Assembly: GCF_013408685.1 (NCBI RefSeq)
Contig: NZ_JACBZY010000001.1
Location: forward strand, 2,356,001-2,420,000
Direction of reading: 5' to 3'
Origin: Schumannella luteola
GTDB lineage: Bacteria > Actinomycetota > Actinomycetes > Actinomycetales > Microbacteriaceae
DNA length: 64,000 bases
The position numbers and the translations under genes are program-made. Under the pieces are notes generated by a model. The model was given only the letters and a program-made list of their open reading frames with translations. It was not told where the DNA came from and ran no database searches. Below, piece by piece: positions 61,671 through 64,000 of the stretch. Within the stretch, counting starts at the first letter, position 1; each line of letters begins with the position of its first letter.

Positions 61671-61816
61671 GCGACATCGACAAGGGCCGGGTGCGTTGCT
61701 CCTGCGGCTGGGCGTACACGCTCCCCGCGGACCGCGCCGACGACGAGGCATTCAAGGAAGGCGTGTTCGACACGCACGTCACCAGCCACCACATCCGACT
61801 GGAGCAGAGAGCATGA
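61667..61816 (+). CDS. Zinc-finger-like microprotein 1 (CxCGW...HxxxxH)
   Basis: 49 residues from GTG 61667. It has C11-S-C13-G-W near the N-terminus and HVTSHH near the C-terminus, the ligands of a small C2H2-type zinc site. Between them lies an acidic helix (PADRADDEAFKEGVFDT). It is the first of three adjacent genes with this layout. It overlaps the HNH-like gene (GTGA) and the next microprotein gene (ATGA). No known family is recognised. The pattern suggests duplication and a nucleic-acid or protein adaptor role. Confidence 0.6.
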   Translation: MSDIDKGRVRCSCGWAYTLPADRADDEAFKEGVFDTHVTSHHIRLEQRA

Positions 61817-62025
61817 CCGACGCACCGATCACCGCCATCCTCGACGCGATCGAACTGCGGTTCGGCATCAACTCGTGGTGGCTCGCCTGCCCGTGCGGAT
61901 GGTCCAGTACGAAGCGCGCCTATGTCGGCGGCGACATCCCTCGCCTCCTCGTCGCTCAGTACGCCGAGGCGCACGCAGAAGAGGCGCACCTCCACCCGAT
62001 CAACGGAGAGGAGCAGAGCGCATGA
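61813..62025 (+). CDS. Zinc-finger-like microprotein 2 (CxCGW...HxxxxH)
   Basis: 70 residues from ATG 61813. CPCGW occurs at about residues 26-30, and HAEEAH follows at about 54-59 after a helical segment (DIPRLLVAQYAEA). The N-terminal 20 residues (ITAILDAIELRFGINSWWLA) are an extension absent from microprotein 1. It overlaps both neighbours by 4 bp (ATGA). It shares the overall scheme with the genes before and after it. Confidence 0.65.
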   Translation: MTDAPITAILDAIELRFGINSWWLACPCGWSSTKRAYVGGDIPRLLVAQYAEAHAEEAHLHPINGEEQSA

Positions 62026-62243
62026 GCCTGAAGGATGAACTGGACAACCTGTTCGAGTTCGACCCCTCGGGCACCATCGCGTGCAAGCACTGCGACTGGA
62101 TGCTCTCGGTCAACACCACGCACCCCGGCGGCTTCGACCAGGCCGTCACCGAACTGCGCGACAGCCTCGGTGCTCACCTCATGACCGCGCACATCCTGCC
62201 CGTGCGCCCGGACTACGACCCGACGAAGGAGCAGGCGGCGTGA
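62022..62243 (+). CDS. Zinc-finger-like microprotein 3 (CxxCDW...HxxxxH)
   Basis: 73 residues from ATG 62022. CKHCDW occurs at about 21-26 and HLMTAH at about 52-57, with a helix between (FDQAVTELRDSLGA). An acidic N-terminus (LKDELDNLFEFDPSG) precedes it. It is the last gene of the overlap chain, and GGAGAGGAG lies upstream. Its stop is 1 bp from the stop of the convergent membrane-protein gene. Confidence 0.68.
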   Translation: MSLKDELDNLFEFDPSGTIACKHCDWMLSVNTTHPGGFDQAVTELRDSLGAHLMTAHILPVRPDYDPTKEQAA

Positions 62244-62244
62244 G

Positions 62245-62772
62245 TCAGGCGTTGCGTCCCACGCGCACGAAGACGGGCCAGAACCGGTTGAAGCGCATGA
62301 GCGGCGACTGTCGCCAGCGTCGCCATACTCGGACCTCCCGCTTCGGCACCGAGTCCCGGGACCATCGCGCTATCTGGCGACGCGGCTCATCGGGGTCCGG
62401 ACTCCTGATCTTGTCAGCGAGTGTGAACTCGATACGCCAGGTCGCACCCGGTTCGAGGATGGGTCGCTCGAACGATTCCTTCCTTCGGCCTTTCGCCTTC
62501 GTCACGATGCGAACAGCGTGGGCTGCGGCATTGCCTCGGTTCACTACATCCACCTCGATGCGCGGACCCGCGTCGTTCCCGTACCCATCCGGCTCGACCG
62601 CGGGTAGCAAGAGGGCACGGTCGATCATGATCAGCGGGCGCGGATGGTACCTCCACGTCTGCGATGCGGTGAACAGGGCCACGAGGATTGCGAGCAGGGC
62701 GAGGGCCGAGGTCACCCAGTCCTTCGGCTCGAATGTCGCGAAGAAGTCACCGATGTCCGACCAGAACTCCAT
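62245..62772 (-). CDS. Reverse-oriented membrane-anchored element protein (moron candidate)
   Basis: 175 residues. A short N-terminus with WSDIGDFFATFEPKDW precedes one membrane helix (about 19-39, WVTSALALLAILVALFTASQTW). A beta-rich domain with EVDVVNRGNAAAHAVRIVTKAKG, an Ig-like pattern, follows. The C-terminus is very basic. It is the only minus-strand gene in the element, sits between the microprotein chain and the terminase, and would have its own promoter. This is typical of lysogeny-expressed accessory genes such as superinfection-exclusion or defence proteins. The function is unknown. Confidence 0.75.
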   Translation of the reverse strand: MEFWSDIGDFFATFEPKDWVTSALALLAILVALFTASQTWRYHPRPLIMIDRALLLPAVEPDGYGNDAGPRIEVDVVNRGNAAAHAVRIVTKAKGRRKESFERPILEPGATWRIEFTLADKIRSPDPDEPRRQIARWSRDSVPKREVRVWRRWRQSPLMRFNRFWPVFVRVGRNA

Positions 62773-62789
62773 CTCGGGAGATTACCGCG

Positions 62790-64000
62790 ATGAGTGACGA
62801 AAACTCCGACGCTTTTGAGAGCGCCGAGCAACCCCCGCGCGATAGCGATAGAGAATTTCTCACCGGGACCCTGGAGGACCTGAAGAACGCTTCCATTCGC
62901 GGCAGATTCCACACGGACGCACCTGCACACGTGCAAGGTCGCAGGGAACTAGTCCGGGGTGCTGAACTCCTCCGTTTGCACGGACCGCGTGCGATGCGAG
63001 GAGCCACCATCCAGGGCCACCAGGTGCACCTGTCAGACATCCTCGACGCACCGCACGACTCGCTGGGCCTGCTCATGCCGCGCCGGTCGTTCAAGACCTC
63101 GACCCTCTTCGCCAAGGCCATCGGTCGGATAGCCGAGCGGGAGGACTACTTCGTCGCGTACACGATGACGACGACGGCCATCAAGGCCCGCCAGCGGTTC
63201 CGCGACGACATCGTGCGCCCGCTGGAGGGCCTGTTCCCCGATCCTCGCGAGCGACCCTTCCACCTGAACAAGGCGGGCGGCTCGGAGCGCGTGGAGTGGC
63301 GGCACCCGAACGGCGCGACCTCGGTCTTCGCGTTCCTGGCTCCGAAGGGCGATGCGTTCCGCTCGGATGCGTGGGACTGGATCATCCTCGATGAGGCCGG
63401 GCAGGCGAAGCCCGACATGGGCGAAGACATCCTCGACGGCGCGGCGGCGACGCAGGACACGCGCCCGGGCTCGCACATCACGTTCGCCGGGACGGGGCCG
63501 AAGTACCGCGAGGGCAACCTCCTGTGGGACGAACTGGAGAAGGGCCGGGCGGGCGAGGAGGGGCACTCGATCCTGGACTACAGCGCGCCGCAGACCCTCA
63601 CCACCGACGACGTGGACGAGTGGCCGAAGGCCCGCGCCGTCATCATCGACATCCACCCGGTGATTGGCACCACGACCGACGAGGCCGCGATCCGGAAGTC
63701 CTACAGCGCGGTCGGACCGGCGTCGTTCCTCCGCGAGTACTGCGGCGTCGCGGACACCTCCGGCGAGGCTGGCTTCTTCGACATGACGAAGTGGGCCGCG
63801 GGCGAGCAGACGGGCGAGGTGCCGGTCATCCCGGCGCACCACCGGGTCGGCTTCGCGGTGGACCCGCTCGGGATGTGGGCCGCGTTCGTGGCCGTGTGGC
63901 GTGACGACCTCGGGCACCCGTGCCTCCTGGTGATCGGCCATCGCGCCGGGACGAAGTGGGCGGGCGACTGCGGCAAGGAGACCTTCAAGCGCCTGCGGAC
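62790..64000 (+). CDS. terL: Phage terminase large subunit (partial, runs off the right edge)
   Basis: 403 residues are visible from ATG 62790, with GGGAG 9 bp upstream, and the frame is open to the end of the window. The ATPase has a deviant Walker A, MPRRSFKTST (about 96-105), Walker B WIILDEAGQ with D201-E202 as catalytic pair, and a motif III-like TFAGTGPKY at about 231-239. The start of the RNase H-like nuclease domain is visible (VGFAVDPLGMW), with its first metal Asp. It packages phage DNA into capsids. Divergent spacing of 17 bp from the minus-strand gene means its promoter, or read-through across that gene, is needed. Confidence 0.88.
   Translation, partial: MSDENSDAFESAEQPPRDSDREFLTGTLEDLKNASIRGRFHTDAPAHVQGRRELVRGAELLRLHGPRAMRGATIQGHQVHLSDILDAPHDSLGLLMPRRSFKTSTLFAKAIGRIAEREDYFVAYTMTTTAIKARQRFRDDIVRPLEGLFPDPRERPFHLNKAGGSERVEWRHPNGATSVFAFLAPKGDAFRSDAWDWIILDEAGQAKPDMGEDILDGAAATQDTRPGSHITFAGTGPKYREGNLLWDELEKGRAGEEGHSILDYSAPQTLTTDDVDEWPKARAVIIDIHPVIGTTTDEAAIRKSYSAVGPASFLREYCGVADTSGEAGFFDMTKWAAGEQTGEVPVIPAHHRVGFAVDPLGMWAAFVAVWRDDLGHPCLLVIGHRAGTKWAGDCGKETFKRLR

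Larger units (their letters stand above)
57784..64000 (+). mobile_element. Left part of a prophage or phage-related integrative element
   Basis: Starts with a tyrosine integrase next to the host gene and continues as a compact, almost one-directional set of small genes leading to a terminase large subunit, cut by the window edge. Genes overlap by 4 bp in a chain, unlike the host pattern. The host-typical octamer GTGGATGC is not seen here. No immunity repressor, excisionase, replication, capsid or lysis gene is visible, although structural genes may lie to the right. The left boundary is uncertain within 57624-57783. Confidence 0.85.

Noticed and set aside
62081..62797. 238-codon plus-strand frame over the reversed element gene and the start of terL
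   Set aside because: It overlaps three better-supported genes in other frames. The minus-strand gene has a clear membrane helix and domain, and terL has catalytic motifs.

Overview
The window is 64 kb of very GC-rich DNA from an actinobacterium. I infer the family Microbacteriaceae from the gene content: DUF3117, DUF3107, UPF0182, an AdnA/AdnB helicase-nuclease pair, a UvrD2-type helicase beside NudC, EfeUOB behind a DtxR/IdeR-type box, and an NgcEFG-type sugar importer. The octamer GTGGATGC is also unusually frequent despite a strong preference for the Asp codon GAC. About 57.7 kb is chromosomal backbone. The last 6.2 kb is the left part of an integrated phage or phage-related element that runs off the right edge.

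Layout. 1-3.7 kb: the end of an unknown gene, then efeU-efeO-efeB (iron uptake, minus strand) with an iron box over the efeU promoter. 3.8-9.5 kb: a membrane protein, fdxA-dapC, gltA, dapD and dapE (lysine/diaminopimelate synthesis plus citrate synthase) and a DUF3117 protein. 9.6-10.7 kb: an O-methyltransferase and tatB. 10.8-16.9 kb: an amino-sugar cassette with a BadF-type kinase, an RpiR-family regulator, a SIS protein and an NgcEFG-type ABC importer. It has a candidate operator in the divergent promoter region. 16.9-21.9 kb: a LysR regulator, a 39-residue membrane peptide, an Mrp ATPase, a DUF1003 protein, a MgtE-N/CBS protein and a stress-protein-like membrane protein. 22-28.6 kb: aminopeptidase P, an exo/endonuclease-phosphatase protein, a PHP phosphoesterase, a DEAD-box helicase, a ferritin-fold protein and two small proteins.

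28.7-41.5 kb is a DNA repair block: adnA-adnB, a LysR/MFS pair, a predicted pseudokinase, nudC and a uvrD2-like gene. 41.4-48.2 kb: an orphan E1-like cyclodehydratase-type protein, a zincin_2 protein, a PDZ-Lon protease and UPF0182. 48.2-57.6 kb: initiator tRNA-fMet, an APH-family kinase, a nitrilase-family hydrolase, a TetR-like regulator, a secreted protein, an HtrA protease, a GT2 glycosyltransferase and a 952-residue tandem TagF-like polymerase.

57.8-64 kb: a tyrosine integrase, a small unknown gene, a 400-bp control region with repeated operator-like sites, then nine genes joined by eight successive 4-bp start/stop overlaps. Three neighbouring microproteins in this chain share a CxC(G/D)W...HxxxxH pattern. 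A reverse-oriented membrane protein gene follows, then the terminase large subunit, cut by the window edge. I see no repressor, excisionase or replication gene in the visible part.

A recurring feature of the backbone is a TANNNT hexamer ending 6-7 bases before the start codon. I found it at 17 genes, which suggests widespread leaderless transcription, and it helped choose several start codons.
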